From Hypericum androsaemum (Eukaryota; Streptophyta; Magnoliopsida; Malpighiales; Hypericaceae): a stretch of 64,000 nt of DNA. The notes under the pieces are model-generated. The model was not told where the DNA came from. It made no database searches and worked only from the letters and a program-made list of their open reading frames with translations. The DNA lies in NCBI GenBank assembly GCA_963995505.1, contig OZ023186.1:17181570-17245569 (forward strand). The letters run 5' to 3'. The position numbers and the translations under genes were made by a program. Numbering within the stretch: the first letter of the stretch is position 1; the number at the start of each line of letters is the position of its first letter. Shown piece by piece: positions 1-13,458 of this stretch.

Positions 1-1018
1 GTCAGTGGGACTCCGGGCGAACATGGTACAAATAGTACTAGCAGAAGTGGATTCAATCCTTGGAAATTGGAAAAAATTTAAAGCAAACACCAGTCTGTTC
101 AATTTGGGACAAACGAAGATTTGTGTGAAATATGCGGGACCCTTGTTTTGTCAAATTAATACCGAATTAGATAGGTGTCAATTTGCTAAACAGCATTAGC
201 TTTTGTTATTTTATTATCAGTTTAAGAGGCCACCAGAAGAAAGTTAAGCTCCCCAACGTCACTCTCCTGGATTGGCACGTTTTCATCACGCGGAAAGACC
301 TATATATTGGGATTAGGGGTGAGCAAATGGGATTGGTATTCGGGATATCCCGAAATTATTTCGGTATTCGGGAGTTCGGAATTGGGAATTCGGTATTGGG
401 ATTCAGTGCCTGAGATTCGGTGTGCCCGCTGTGTGGTGATTTTGATGAATCTGTTCATCACTTATTCTTGCATTGTTCTTCTTTTTGGAGCATCTGAAAT
501 TTTTTTGTTAAAAAGATATGCCTCAGTTGATGTGCTGGAAGATTTTTTGCTTCTTCTTTCTCGGAGTGGAATGGCCTCGCGAGAAGAGGTGTGTGGGCAA
601 AAATTTGGTTTGCTCTTTTCGGTGTCATTTCGTGGTTCATTTAGAATCTTCAAAATCGGTTGATGTTCGATGATATTTTTTTTATCAGCAGCTCTTAATA
701 AATTCGATAATCAATCGAGCAAAAAAATGGCTAATTTGGTCACACACTTTAGATGGATTATGTGACCAATATCTTTTGTTATTTTTAAATTCTCTTTATT
801 GAGGTCCTCTTGGTGTAACTTGTTATTGGATCTGATGCTCAGCTCCCTAGCATCTACTAAAGTGTAAATACATATTTGTGAATACAAGTTACTTAATCAT
901 AAAAAAACCCTAGATATTGGACAAGTTTTTATAGAAATATAATATGATGATTATCTATTTTGTCTATTTTGTATAATAATAACACATCATTACTCAATCT
1001 ATTCATGAAAAAAATAAT
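1..1018. other. Intergenic, no gene recognised
   Basis: Only short, non-conserved open frames are present. Around 313-412 there is a G/T-rich stretch that begins like many plant hAT-type repeats (TAGGGGTGAGCAAAT) and contains iterated 'attcggg'-like words. I could not find a matching right end, so it may be a fragment. Nothing else is supported. Confidence 0.5.
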
Positions 1019-2168
1019 GGCCTTGTTTGGCGAAACAGTTTGGGAGCAGATAGCAGATTGAAGAAAGTAGATAGCAGATTGGGAGCAGATAACAGATAGT
1101 AGATTGAAAAATGTGTTTGGTAAAATTGACTAACAGATAGCAGATTCAGTCTAATAGATTATATTTTTTTGGTTAAATTAATTATTAATTTATAAATTAT
1201 GTTTAAATAAACTAACAAAATTATTTATTTAAATTAAAGTAGTAATAATTTAATATAGTAATATCTATATTTCTAAATAAAATTTTTGATAGAAGACAAA
1301 TGGTTAACTTATTGAATATATTAATTTCTTACATTTGATTGAAATAAGAATAAGAATAAGAGTACTATGACCATGTCAATTATTATAGTAGATAAATCTC
1401 TATTTATTAAAACATCTTAAAAGAATATTGTGTTATCATTTATTTTATCATTTTTTGAAAGTTAATTATTATTTATTATAATTCTTATGATTACATCAAA
1501 TTAAAAGCAATTTCATCTCTCAATGTATGCATATGAAGTGATACTTGACATTGACTAGTTTCATATTGTCGATTCAGATCAATATCACCTAATTGATTAT
1601 GTAAATGATGAATTTCCAATTTTTCAAATAATTTCTAAGTAAAATAAAATATTTATATCAATTTTAAAAATTATTTGATTTTGAAAACCAAAATAAATTA
1701 CCCAACAACCAAATCTATAGATATTAGGAAATATTTCTAAATTATTCATTTGTAGCATCGTAGAAGAAAATAAAATCTTGTTTAGTTAAATAAAATCTTT
1801 CACTTCTCAAATAAATTCTATGAAATAAGATATTTATATTGCTTAAAAAATATTTGAATTTTGACAACTAAATAAATTACTTAGCAGCTAAACCCTTGAT
1901 ATTAAAAACTAACTGAAAACTATTTTAAATAAAATATATCTCTAATTTTTCAAATAACTACCAAGCAAATAAATATTTGTTATTGTTAAAATTTATTTAA
2001 TTTTTTATAACTAAAATAAATTACAAAAGAACTTACCTTTTTGAAACTACTCCTAAACTACTAGTAGATTATAATCTACTAGTTTTACCAAATAGGTAGA
2101 TTGTAGATCTACTCTTAATCTACCAAATAACTACTATCTACTCCTAAACTATTGGTTTCCAAACGGAG
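1019..2168. mobile_element. TIR-bounded non-coding DNA element (family unclear)
   Basis: The left end (ggccttgtttggcgaaacag, then ...tttgggagcagatagcag) and the reverse complement of the right end (ctccgtttggaaacc, then ...agtttaggagtagatagtag) are imperfect inverted repeats of at least 40 bp. Both ends hold iterated 'gcagat'/'gtagat' words. The interior is very AT-rich and has no open frame of note. The trinucleotide 'aat' flanks both sides, which could be a 3-bp target duplication as in PIF/Harbinger or Tourist elements, but it is not the usual TWA. Boundaries and family are inference; the TIR pairing is directly visible. Confidence 0.55.
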
Positions 2169-4959
2169 AATATTCGATAAATATAATAAATAGAAAGAGA
2201 CATGAGATGTTAAAGATTAATCACATAAGGATAATACGATAATATAGTAGGACAATCAATGTACCTTATAATAAAAATTATCAATTGGTGGGACAAGATT
2301 TGAGTGGGATTTTAACAAATTTTCATTTTGTTCGTTCAAGGTTATTTTTCACAAAACGTAGTCTAGGAAACAGAAATTGTATTCATTTAAACAAACACCA
2401 TATTTATTTGAATCTAAAGCCCAAGCTGTGGCATAGTTGTTGTTCTTCTTCTCAAGTATTAATATTTATGTTTTAATTTAAGTACTACATAACTAGACAA
2501 AAACAATTAGTTAATTTAAGTCTTTAAAATATACAATTGTTAATTTTTGTTTGTTACTTTATCTTTCTTTATTAAGAGAACGCAAGATTGAACCAATTTT
2601 TTTAAAGTAAATAATTTATAATTCAAAAATAAGGTAACATAATTTTTTACACGAGCTCGCTCATGCTGAGGATGCACTCAAGTAAGAGTAGGGGGATTTA
2701 TAATAACTTAAAAAATCATGACTATCATTATTTCGTCTACAACCAAAGTTCAGCTCCATTTTGTATAATAACTTTCCTACTTAATATGCAAGAATAGTAT
2801 GGTTTACCTTTAAAAAAATATCTGTTCAAGTTCTCGTGTTGTTCTTCAAAAAAAAAAGTTCTCGTGTTTTTATTGACTTCGGGAAACGAAACATGGTACT
2901 GTTCCCCTTTTTTACTGCATTGGAGGGTAGCAATTTTCGGAACAAAAAAGAGAGCTTAGCAAACGAAAATGCGTATTAAGAAATTACTATTAGGAGAATA
3001 TTAAAACTTATATATATTTTCTTAGGGATAACATTTTTCGAAATTATTTTATATCAGTTATTCATTTGATCGATTAGTACACATTGGCATCATGTAAACT
3101 TGACGCCTCTATCACAGTAGAATTTTATAAAGACAATTCGTTTCAGCATCTTATATTATTTTTTTTTATAAGTAAAATATATATTTTTCCGAATGAGTCC
3201 GCCAAAGACAGTTACATTAGAAGTATCAACGGTATCACACATAAGATACCAGATAAATACTAATTATAGACTAATCTGATGATCACTATCTGAGTACAAT
3301 TGTCAAAGTGACTCCAAAAATATACCCAAACCAAAAATACCCATTAAGCTAAAACGACATGAACGTACACAAAGAGAAGGCAAACTTATCCTATCTTAGC
3401 TGTCTAGCGACAATCCTAAAAATCAAGAAGGATCAAAAGATCAATTCACGAACTTGTAGCTGCATCTCATATTAGTTACATATCAAGTTTAATAATGCCG
3501 CTTGATACAGTAAGTAGATAGGAAATGAGAGGGGATTAGAAAGTTTAGAAAGGGGAAGGAGGGGATTCGAAAGATAAATTGACTTTTATATATTTCAAGT
3601 ATAGAGGTAACAAATAGTAAAATAAGAAAATTGATAAGTTTGAAAATAGAAAATGGAATTGTATTTAATGAAACCAACAAAGAAAATAAAAGTTAGGTTG
3701 GGCTATTGGTACAAAAGTCAACGGCTAGGTTATACAAACTTTCACGGATATAAAAGGTTGGTGGCTGGAATAAAATGCATTTGGTTAACAATTTTCCGGT
3801 AAACACGTGATTTTTTTAATTACATGTATATCAACTCTAAGAAAAAGTAGCAGGGCTTATACTTAGCAGCAAAAAAAGTGCAATCAATGTAAAAACATCG
3901 CCGCACAGTATCATCAACTCTGGATATTATAAATTTAATTAAAAAGTACAACTAAAAAAAGTAATATTACATCATAAAAATTACAAGTGCAACACCAGAC
4001 ATAATTGGAAAATAGAGTTCTTGAGGCGTGCTTCTTCAGCTAAGCATCCATTTGTTCAGAAGACTAAGATAGTAGTAGGAAAATTTTCAATAAATGCTAG
4101 ATAACACATGGTCATATGCTTAACCCCTTTTCGAAGTCTCAAAGATTTCAAAACTTTTTGACCAAAAAAAACTCTCCCAAAGAACAAAAACTTGTCAAAA
4201 GATTACCTAGAATTCAATTTTTACGGCGATTTTTTTATATTAGCTGCTCCAACAAATATGGTCTCTATGGCTATGGCGCACGATAGAATGTAGATATATG
4301 TAATTTTTGTTTCCAAAACAAAAAATAAACTAGGACTATATATTAGGAGCCAAAATATTGTTGTGGAATATATTAAAACGATAATATAGATGTTACATTG
4401 GTACTACCTTACTGGATGAGATATTACTAACCATTACATCTTAACTGCTAAAAATTTAAATTTATTACATAAAATTATTCTAATTTAACCTGATTTGAAA
4501 ACAGATGCATAAGATGTGTTATATTTATTTATGAAAAATTTTGTCCACTTGTCTTAGTCGATGTAATAGATAATTTCGAACAACAAAAAATTACTGCACA
4601 TGTTCTATATAAAATGAGGTGTACGAGGCATATTGTCGGCAACGGGTGTACGAGGTTTTAAGTTTTTACCTAGTTAGGAAGACGTGGACGCTTCAAAGCC
4701 ATCCGAGGAAAGCCTCTACACCAGATTATTTTAATCTATTGCGTTACCCCAAAGTTACCCACTCTGATTATTTTAATATCGCATATGGTCATTACTTTAA
4801 TTGCAATTCGAAGTTCGTAATACTTTTAATTAAAAAATTCGGGTTCATTTTAGTCAGATATAGGCTGAGGAGTGGTCAGTGTCATGCTATCAATTATTGT
4901 GTAAACTAAAAGGTACGTGGCATTTACTTAGAAAAGAATCTAGAGGCCCTCTCGGGAAA
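2169..4959. other. AT-rich intergenic DNA
   Basis: No open frame here resembles a known protein. Homopolymer runs and AT-rich stretches dominate. No tRNA-like cloverleaf and no transposon end was recognised. Confidence 0.5.
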
Positions 4960-4968
4960 AATATTTTA

Positions 4969-6122
4969 GGAAAAAGTCCACTTTAGTATCCTGTAGTATA
5001 GTTCAAAATCATTTTAGTACCTTATAGTAAAAAAGCGACCAATCGAGTCATACTTCTTCCAATTAACATCAAAAAGGTCCACGGGCAGCTGCCCGGACTT
5101 GTCCGAACCCTACCCGGCCAACTTGGCCAGCCACGTCATCAAAATTTGATGATGTGGTGCCACGTCACCTCCTCTTCTTCTTCTTCTGCTGCTCCTCCTC
5201 CTCCTCTCACCGTAAAATATCAACTCACGACCCAACTCAACAAGGCAGCAGCTTTCTTGAAGACGGCATCCTCAAATATGCTATGGTCCTTCTTCTCCTA
5301 GGACGATGGCTTAACGACAACGACGGCGTCGAGCTAGTCAATCTCCTGAATACGGCATCGACGTCGTAAGACCAACACGGCATCGTCTCCGCCGGTGACC
5401 AACACGACTTTGTCCCGCCAGCGACCAACCCGACAACGGCAACCTCTAATCCGGCGACAGGAGTGGCAGGAAAAGTGCCGATGGGTGTAGCAGCCGCAAA
5501 GTGCCGCCGACGACGGCGGCTGGATCAATATCTTCTGCGACAGCCAAGTTCGGGCAAATAATAAGACAAACAGTATAAGGCAGGAGCGAAGCAGAGAACC
5601 TCTACGTCGCGACGAGCCGGACCTCCACACGGCGGCGAGGTCCGGTGACTTAACCACGGTCAAGTCAATCCTTAGCTCAAACCCTCTCGCCGTCAACAAC
5701 AGAGATAAGCACTCCCCTACTCCGTATCCTTCCGCGCCGCACAAAACTTCCCCCAATTTTCTTATTTTCGTTTTCCAAATTTCATTAAATGTGTGAATTG
5801 AGGAGTTTCTATTCGTCCTTATTGAACTCCTGAATGAATTTGTGCTCTTGGATGATTGTGATTTTTTTTAAACCGTAAATTTTTATTTCTATTGTATGTC
5901 GGAAGAAGAAGAAGAAGAAGAGGTGACGTGGCACCACATCATCAAATTTTGGTGACGTGGCTGGCCAAGTTGGCCGGGTAGGGTTCGGGCAGGTCCGGGC
6001 AGCTGCCCGTGGACCTTTTTGATGTTGATTGGAATAAGTATGACTCGATTGGTCAATTTTTTACCACAGGGTACTAAAGTGATTTTGTGCTATACTACAT
6101 GATACTAAAGTAGACTTTTCTC
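4969..6122. mobile_element. Mutator-like element (Pack-MULE) with gene fragment
   Basis: About 220-bp terminal inverted repeats begin GGAAAAAGTCCACTTTAGTA at the left and (reverse complement) GAGAAAAGTCTACTTTAGTA at the right. They continue through a matching GC-rich block that includes 'ggtccacgggcagctgccc' and 'gatgtggtgccacgtcacct'. The element is flanked by a perfect 9-bp direct repeat, aatatttta, at 4960-4968 and 6123-6131. That length is the hallmark of the Mutator superfamily. The interior (about 5200-5880) is GC-rich, unlike its surroundings, and lacks a transposase. It carries an ankyrin-repeat coding fragment (separate entry), so this is a non-autonomous gene-capturing element. The frames of 71-140 codons inside it look incidental. 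Confidence 0.88.
5620..5721 (+). pseudogene. Captured ankyrin-repeat gene fragment
   Basis: The plus-strand frame starting at 5620 encodes DLHTAARSGDLTTVKSILSS followed by NPLAVNNRDKHSPT. This matches the first ankyrin repeat of the plant ankyrin family whose Arabidopsis member I recall as At4g19150 (AARSGDLAAVQSI..., then NPLAVNSRDKHSRTPLH). Similarity stops abruptly after 'KHSPT', where the family would continue into PLHLAAW. Upstream coding similarity is too weak to extend. The fragment lies inside the inverted-repeat element and has no complete gene around it, so it is best read as exon sequence captured by the element. The family match is from memory; the exact parent gene is not known. 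Confidence 0.75.
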
Positions 6123-6131
6123 AATATTTTA

Positions 6132-9100
6132 TGTAAAATATGATTGAAAGTTGTGGTGGTCTATAAATCCAATCGAGTTGCCGTGGAGGTGGAAAATATC
6201 ATCGCTGATTTTTTTTTGAATTAATGATATTTAATATTGAGTATTGTCAACATATTTTTCGGTCTTTTTTATTCGTAAGATTTGATTTAAATAAAATTTA
6301 AATATTTTAATTTATTATTAGTTACGAGTATAATAAATATATTTATAAGTGTTAAAACTTACGGAGTTATTTTTTTCTGAAGAAATTAATCCAAATTATC
6401 ACCTATCTTCTAGGTTTATGTGTCTAGAAAATGACTTTATTGGGATAATTATGATTTGCCTATCTTGTATGAAACGTGGGCGATATAACCTAACTGCAAT
6501 GGTGATAACATTAATGAAATTTACGGGTTTAATTCAGTCGCCAATAGAAATACAAATAATACTATACATTTCTTGGAGAATGATATTAAATATATATCGA
6601 TGCACATTAAACTAAGGAATTAACGTGTTCTCTTATTCCGTAGCATATAAACCGTGTCTTGATTTTTTACATTATTACTTGCCCATAAGTTAAAATTTCT
6701 CAAAGATCTCACCAAACACATTAAACATCATAGACTTTAACATTTTGGTAATAGGCAAATCTCTACCTCTCAAAAAAAAGGCAAATCTCTACTTAAAAAA
6801 CCAACCGATAATTGAGTTATTGTTTAAGAATCACATCCTCAATTGTCCCAGATTGTTTCATGGACAAGATTGGCAACAATTGATCTTTCTTATCAACTAC
6901 TTTAAAATTTTAAATAGCACTACACTTACTTTAAATTGGGCTAGCCAATAAGATACATTATTATTGCCAATAACAAAGGCATCACAGCTGGCCAATAAGA
7001 AACGTTAATACTGCCGATTGTGGCCACTAGATAGGAAGTCACCGCCATTAGTTTAAAACATGCGGTCCTATCGGTTGAACAAACACCCGAAATTCAATTA
7101 TTCATATTGGGTCCCTTTTATGCGCAAAAAAAAAGGAGAACGTCCACCGGTTCAGTTGGTAAGACTGACATATTCATCTAATTGGATCTGCCAGTTCATG
7201 CCAAATTGCCCAAAACTTATTTTTCTAGCAGAAGTATATTTCGAGTTTAATTATATTAAATTATGATTTTGATGCATATAAATGATAAATTTTGTAATAA
7301 AATAAGAAAATGTGTAAAATTATTTGACATTTTAATACTAAATATACTTATTTTAATGAAATACTTTTCTATAAAAATATTGATACAACTAACAGTTTAA
7401 CTTATCAGACCGATCAACTATAAAATAGAGAAAATCTGGATCATTTTCGAGTCCGTGTTTTAAAAACATTGGTCACCACTCCAATATAAGAAAAACCAAA
7501 TGGGACCCAATAGATATTTTACCAAAAAATGCAATGAACTTCGAGGAGATTTTTTTTTGGATAAGTAGCTTCGAGGAGATTAAGATGCCAAAACCCCCTA
7601 GGAATAAACTAAGTGCGGCTGATTGATTAAGGTTGATTTAAGGTAATAAAGATTAGTTTATTCGTAAACAAATAGACTGTATCTGTACTCAAATCTTGAA
7701 CATGTTCAAAGCAACGAGGTTCTCCAGGTTTGAAAATGTCTTTTTTGGCATTGTTTAAACCTACTCAAAGTCAGGCTGGCGACCAAGTGGCTGATTTCAC
7801 ATTCCCAAATACGCCGATTGCAATATCCGTTATTTTATACCCTTTGGTATCCATACTTGACTAATTAGTCCAAATTCGACTAACAAATATTTAAATCAAT
7901 TAGTGAGTACGTTCTTCTAGCTTAACCTAGAAGTCTCGAGTTCGAGTTATTCAAAACATAGCTATGTTAAATAATTGTTGGAAGAACTTTGTCATCTTTC
8001 AAATGTCTCACCTCGCTCGAATATTCGAACCGGGTAGAACCTTTGAATGGTGACGAAATTCTCCCAATAAGTATTTAATGTTGCACGTTCTCAATGTCTC
8101 GAACTTGAGACCTCTTGATTAAACTAGAACAACTCATTTGCGAATTTATATATTAATAATTGCTAACATCCATAAGAAAAACAACCTCCTTACGTTTTTT
8201 TAATAACTAAAAAGAGACAAGGAGATGGAGTAAAGTTAACTAGTGTCCACCAAATACATGGGATATTCGAAGTATGAAAGGGAAATAAACCTTAGAAAAC
8301 AAGTACTCTGGTCTTTGGCTTCTCCTCCCATTGGGAATTCTTCTCTTTTTTAGGAAGCCAAAAGGAGAAGGTTGCTCGTTGTTTGGTGTTTGTCTTTAGC
8401 TAAAAGTATAAGGAAAGGGTGAGAATTGAACTTGGGAGTGATCTGGGTTCAAACAACAAAATTCTACATATAAAAAAAACACCAATTTACCCCACAACTT
8501 CCCTGAAAAATCTGGAAATCATTTTCCAGCAGACCGGAAAACATATATGGTGAAACAAACAGAGCCCTACATCTTTTCTGGTGTAACGGTCAAGAATATT
8601 ATTTTGTTCGATTTTGTAAGTAGAATTTTTTACCGAACCTGCTAAATCCAAAACTCCGAACCCAATTTTTCATCTCACCCTTAACCACTTTGAGCTAGAC
8701 TTCAACGACCGAACAATCTTTTTCAGAGTGTCCAAAGAAATTCTGATCTGTGGAAGTGCGATAGCTGTGGACATATTCCATTTCAGGCTGGACTGTGGCA
8801 TAATTTCATTCCAAAGTTGGAATCCTTTGGCCTGCAACAAATCCTAGATGCCATTGATGTTCCGGCCTGCTAGACACGACTAGGATTCCATGAAAAATAT
8901 CTACTTCCATCTCCAATCTCGAGTTGGTCCAAGTGATAAAGAGATTTGAATTCAACTATGGAAATTTCAGGCTCAGACGCCCATCAAATGTGAGAAATAC
9001 TATTGGAAGAGTCACTTCTAAAATAGAAACCTACGCCCATCAAATTTTAGTAATAGGATATTAGCAATTGAAACGACTAGTCCAGGAGAGGCATCAATTG

Positions 9101-9400
9101 TCCACGAGGTCACCGTTAAATTTTTGTCCGAATTAAAGGGCAGAAGAACCCCACATTGTAGTTTATACCCCGGCATCATTGCCTTGCTTCAGGACCAATG
9201 CTACCTGTCTTTCACTTTTTTTATGTCTGACCTTCCACAAAACTGGTATTTAAATTGCAGCAGATGCTTTTTGGGTTAGTTTTCTTTGGTGTCATCAAGC
9301 ACGAGACAAGATTGATGCTCAAGGAAAAGCAAATGGGCATTGAAATGAACACAGTTTAAGCACTCCCCATGCCGGAAAAGTTGTCGGTAACCAACCGGAT
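6132..9400. other. AT-rich intergenic DNA
   Basis: No gene recognised. The open frames (68-88 codons) have no recognisable motif. Text such as 'gaagtctcgagttcgagttattcaaa' near 7931 and 'ccaatctcgagttggtccaagtgataaagag' near 8913 resembles common dispersed plant repeats, but no element ends were identified. Confidence 0.45.
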
Positions 9401-11019
9401 TGATTGCTTCTCAAACTGGTTGATGTAGCATTCCAAAAGCTTTTCCAAATGCAATTGCAAGTTCCTCTATTCTGAAACACGTAAAACGAGATTATTCTAC
9501 AATATCTAATGATACTTTCAGCCTAACATAAGAAAGGCACCAAAGTGTTGATGGAAATAATCTTGGAGAAAGATAATGAACAGAGTTTCTTTGTTTCTTA
9601 CCTGGAAGATTCTGACCCGTAGTACGTTTCTTGCAAGGACACTGCGAGCAGAAAACAAATGAACCTTACTTGTCAAAGCTCCTAGCGTTTCCCAGATATC
9701 CGTAAGCATCTCAATAAGGTTGTTCCAGAACAAGTTTGTGGTGCCAATTTCGAATATGATTTGATCAGAACTTTTGTATAGTGAAAGGAACACTTCATAA
9801 ACTGGAGCTTCTAGCAATTGCAGGTGAACATGCAACTTTCAGCCATTTAAATGTAATACCATTGAATAACAGAAGATACATTGCATGTTGCGACGAGTTG
9901 CTTCGTGCTCGATCTTTCATAAGAAAATTGAAGCAACAATGCTAGGGCTGCAAAAGAAAGAAGCAACAATTCTTTCTCGAAGAAGGGGAAGAAATTTTGA
10001 ACATAAAACAGGTGCAAAAAATGGGTGTAGAGAAACACAGTCGGGAAGCATCAACTTTGGTACAGGATAAACAATTCGCGTATCTCAGGTTCTCCTTGAA
10101 CAAGATAGGGGTTTACAAGATGTTAAGACATGCTGGCAAGTAAATGGAATTGTAGATTTTGCATGATTTATCAGATCCCCTGGAATGTAGCTACGGTTTT
10201 CATTGATCCAGACATCAGTTCTTGCTGGACGAGTCAACGATAAACACATACAAGGAATTGTTCATCTATGAAGAATTCTACCGAGTATTTTTTCCAGCCT
10301 GGCTATAGTTGAATGTCCGTACCCAAAGGTTCATTCATACTTTTGCCTCTTTGAAAGGTTCCAGCCTGAAAACAATGGGAAATCTTGAAGTTGTACACAA
10401 TGACAAAGGAGAAGGAAAATGGGATATCATAAGAAACTATCACCGCACCAGGAATTTCTTACCAAGTAATGTCATTCATGCTTGAGTAAGCCCTCGATGC
10501 AGTCACGAGCGCTTCAGATGCTTTATACATCCAGTAAATGACTGTTATTGCCAAGACGAAAAAACGATATCGTGCTCACTGCTTAGTGCTGCTATCAAAG
10601 TTGATGATGCTTCCATGTCCTGCAGTTATTCATTCAGGTATCAGACTCTTGCATATAGTTGAAGACCAATGAAACAGATCAAAAAGAAATAAGACATCAA
10701 CTAACAGAAAGCTTTGAGAAAGTCGAAGATGGCTACTTGACAAAAAAATAGTCAAAGAAACTTCGGAAGCACTTGTCTTAAAAAATGGAACAAGTTGTTT
10801 GCATCCAAGTTTCTACAATGTCAGTGACAAGTGAACTAGTGAATTGCAAAAGATCCTGTTTAAATGATAAGCACATCTATTTTCAAGAAACAGAAAAAGA
10901 TGAGCACATCTATTTTTCAAGGAAAAAAAAGGATAAGCACATCCAAGCTGAGAATCCATATTTTATGCTACGCTGCCGGTAATCTCAAAAGATGTATTTT
11001 CTTGTACCAGATAAGAAGT
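9401..11019 (-). other. Region downstream of RAD51B, unrecognised exon-like pieces
   Basis: Not part of the tandem duplication. Two minus-strand stretches look exon-like. One is an open frame at 9518-9835 (105 codons, no recognised family). The other is at about 10466-10560, with a frame reading AITVIYWMYKASEALVTASR and a GTAAGA donor-like end at 10468-10463. An adjacent frame upstream of it reads MEASSTLIAALSSEHDIVF but is offset by one base across a run of T. I recognise no protein family. This could be a decayed gene, long 3' untranslated DNA or noise. Confidence 0.25.
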
Positions 11020-13458
11020 CTAAAAATAACCTTGATGATGGATTTTGTTGATATCTTGTCCGCCAATTTCTGTACCACTGTCGTCCAACAATGTAATCCC
11101 TGACGATGCTATGCTGAAAGGGAAACTTAGAGGTGGAGATATTGGAGATTTTGCAATCTTTATATACCTCTGACCTGAAGTATCAATAGAATGTTAGGAT
11201 CTAAACCAAAATAGAGCAAGCTAGAACAGGCATGTATATTTTGACATCTGAACTTTTGAATCTCTCAGATTGGCAGAATGTGATGTTAGAGACAGCTGTT
11301 TCTGCTTGATTGTTGGAGAAAATGAACTCTCGATAGGAAGTAGCATTGCATGCCATCATAAAATTGATAAGAAGTATCCAAATCTAAATTCCAACCAGCG
11401 GACAGGCGCAAGTTGATTAAAATACCAATCCCTCTCAAAATTTACATTTCATTCTCGCTCGAAGTTATATCTATATCTCATGGCCAAACCAATTAAAAAG
11501 AGAGAGCCAATCTGCTTTCATCACTCTGCATTAGAGCTCTGTTCATGATAGCATAAACACAAATAAAAAGCCAGCAACAAACCTGATATATCTTCAAGAA
11601 CAAGTCGTATGGTCACAGCATGTGCCCAATGAATTCCCAAGGCAGCAACAAGATGAGAACCATAGTTTCCATCCCCATCTTGACTATCAGCAGTTTGTTT
11701 TGCTGGCAAACAGAGACGCACGGTGTTAAAAAGCTTGACGGACACATAAAACTGCAAGTACTGAAAAAAGATACCTTGAAACCCATATTGGCAGGGTCCA
11801 TCATGTAACTGGGATCTAACTTGGTTTGTAACCAAAACAGGGATTCGGGCAAACTCTGCTAATGACCTGGTAAAAAAAGAAGGAAATCATTGTCCCCCCC
11901 GAGTAGAAAAGTTATGTGACCAAAAGTAAATGAACCAATTAAAAGAACATTATTCTTACTTGATAAAAGATATATGCCAAGCAAGCGAATGTTGCCTGTG
12001 AGTACTTTCATTCTGCTCCCTTCAGATCATAAATAATGCCAGCAAAACCCCAAGTTAACTCAAACATTTCTCAAGATTAAAGCCCTCATCCAGTATCTAG
12101 AAGTTTCCCCCCATCTGAACTGAAAAATGTGAGAATGACGAGGCCACCCCATTGTGGGTTAAAATTTTGGACATACCCTGAAACAAGGGCAGCCATGCTA
12201 TCAACAACTAGCAATCTCACTTGATTTTGGAGTATTGACACCTTGATCTGTTGCAAACTGCAAATAACAATTTCCAATTAGAGGAAATACTAAAGAATCA
12301 GTATCACTAGATATCCATGCACTCAATGGGGCCGACGCATTAGTGGGGCATAGTCAACACGTACCTTTCGGTGAATTCAACAAATGATGCCGGTTGCAGA
12401 ACCAAGATCCTGCCACCCATCTGTAACATAGATGAGAACATTGGGCTTATTGAATCAAGTAACATCTAAAGTAAATTCGCCACTAGACAATATAACTAAG
12501 GAAGCACTTAAAGTACCTCCTGTGCCATTCCTTTCATGTGAAAGATCTCCGGAAAGCTTGTCGCTCCAATTTCTATCAACCTGCGCAAAAAAAAATCACA
12601 CATTAGCCGAACGCCACAACTTCTATTCCAAAAAGAAGCACACAATTTGAGATTTCAAAATAGGCCATAAGAGGAAAGAAACGCAGTAAGAGGGAGCATT
12701 ATCCACCACCTCCGCGAGCTAAACTTGGACTCTAGATCAATATAGATCACTCGTCCATCTAAGCCTCCACACCTCGCTGGTAGAGCGGCCAACAAAGCCA
12801 TCTTTAAACAGAACTGCCATCACAATAAGCTCTAGCTGAGAATTTACAACCAGAATGGGGCCAAAATGGGACTATTCCGGAACTCGTTACCTGCGTCTTA
12901 CCGATCCCAGCGGGTCCCACCAGCTCGGTCAAAACCCCGAACGGAATCCCTCCACACAGGGCGTCGTCCAGCCCCTTGAGTCGGGTCGGGATCCGACCCG
13001 CGAACCCCTCGCGGGTCACCCGTTGCTCCATCAACAACCGTGCCTAACATCGAACCGAAAACAAGAAAATGTCTATTAAAAAAAAAACTCAATCCCGAGA
13101 ACGTTTAAACCCTAAAATCCCAAAAAGGGAAAAGATAATAACAGGAAGAGGCGTAGGGGGGGAACGGAAAACCGTTTGGTAGGGAGGGGACACGACAGCG
13201 CTGATGTGGGCGACCGCAGAGGATACCTCCGCCAGGCTCACGTCCAGCAGCTCCATTAGCTCGAACTCCGTTAGAGACAACGCTTCCTGAACACAGTAAT
13301 TTTTTTAAAAAATAATTACTCAAAATCGCTAATTAATAGAAAAAAGGAATTGAAAATTAAATTAAAATTAGGACCTTGGCGGTTTGGATGTTACGAGCGG
13401 AGAAGACGTTGACGATGGATTTGGGGAGTCCCATTTCTGCTATTTGCTTGTTAGCCAT
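11020..13458 (-). CDS. RAD51B: RAD51B, RecA/RAD51-family recombination protein (copy 1)
   Basis: RAD51 paralogue of the BCDX2 complex, acting in nuclear homologous recombination repair. My model has 11 exons: 13458-13375, 13286-13173, 13043-12891, 12813-12710, 12580-12517, 12420-12365, 12257-12177, 12019-11960, 11866-11775, 11702-11583 and 11174-11020. All introns are GT-AG. The exons sum to 1083 bases, giving 360 residues; Arabidopsis RAD51B is about 370. It starts MANKQIAEMGLPKSI as in that family. Walker A is GPAGIGKTQ (exon 3) and Walker B is LLVVDS (exon 7). VTNQVRS is in exon 9 and LGIHWAHAVTIRL in exon 10. The last exon is read through to a TAG after HHQGYF; a further small exon is possible. 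A frameshifted second copy lies at 16526-18683. The gene appears intact by eye. Confidence 0.88.

Noticed and set aside
5334..5756. A 140-codon minus-strand frame
   Set aside because: It lies inside the MULE opposite the ankyrin fragment, which reads on the plus strand. It is Arg/Cys-rich without a family match, so it is a shadow.
9518..9835. A 105-codon minus-strand frame as a gene
   Set aside because: No recognisable family, splice context or duplicate supports it. It is kept only in the description of the region.
12086..12277. RAD51B exon 7 continuing as GYVQNFNPQWGG
   Set aside because: This is read-through into the intron after a GTATGT donor. The true continuation is the exon at 12019-11960 (GEQNESTHRQHSLAWHISFI).
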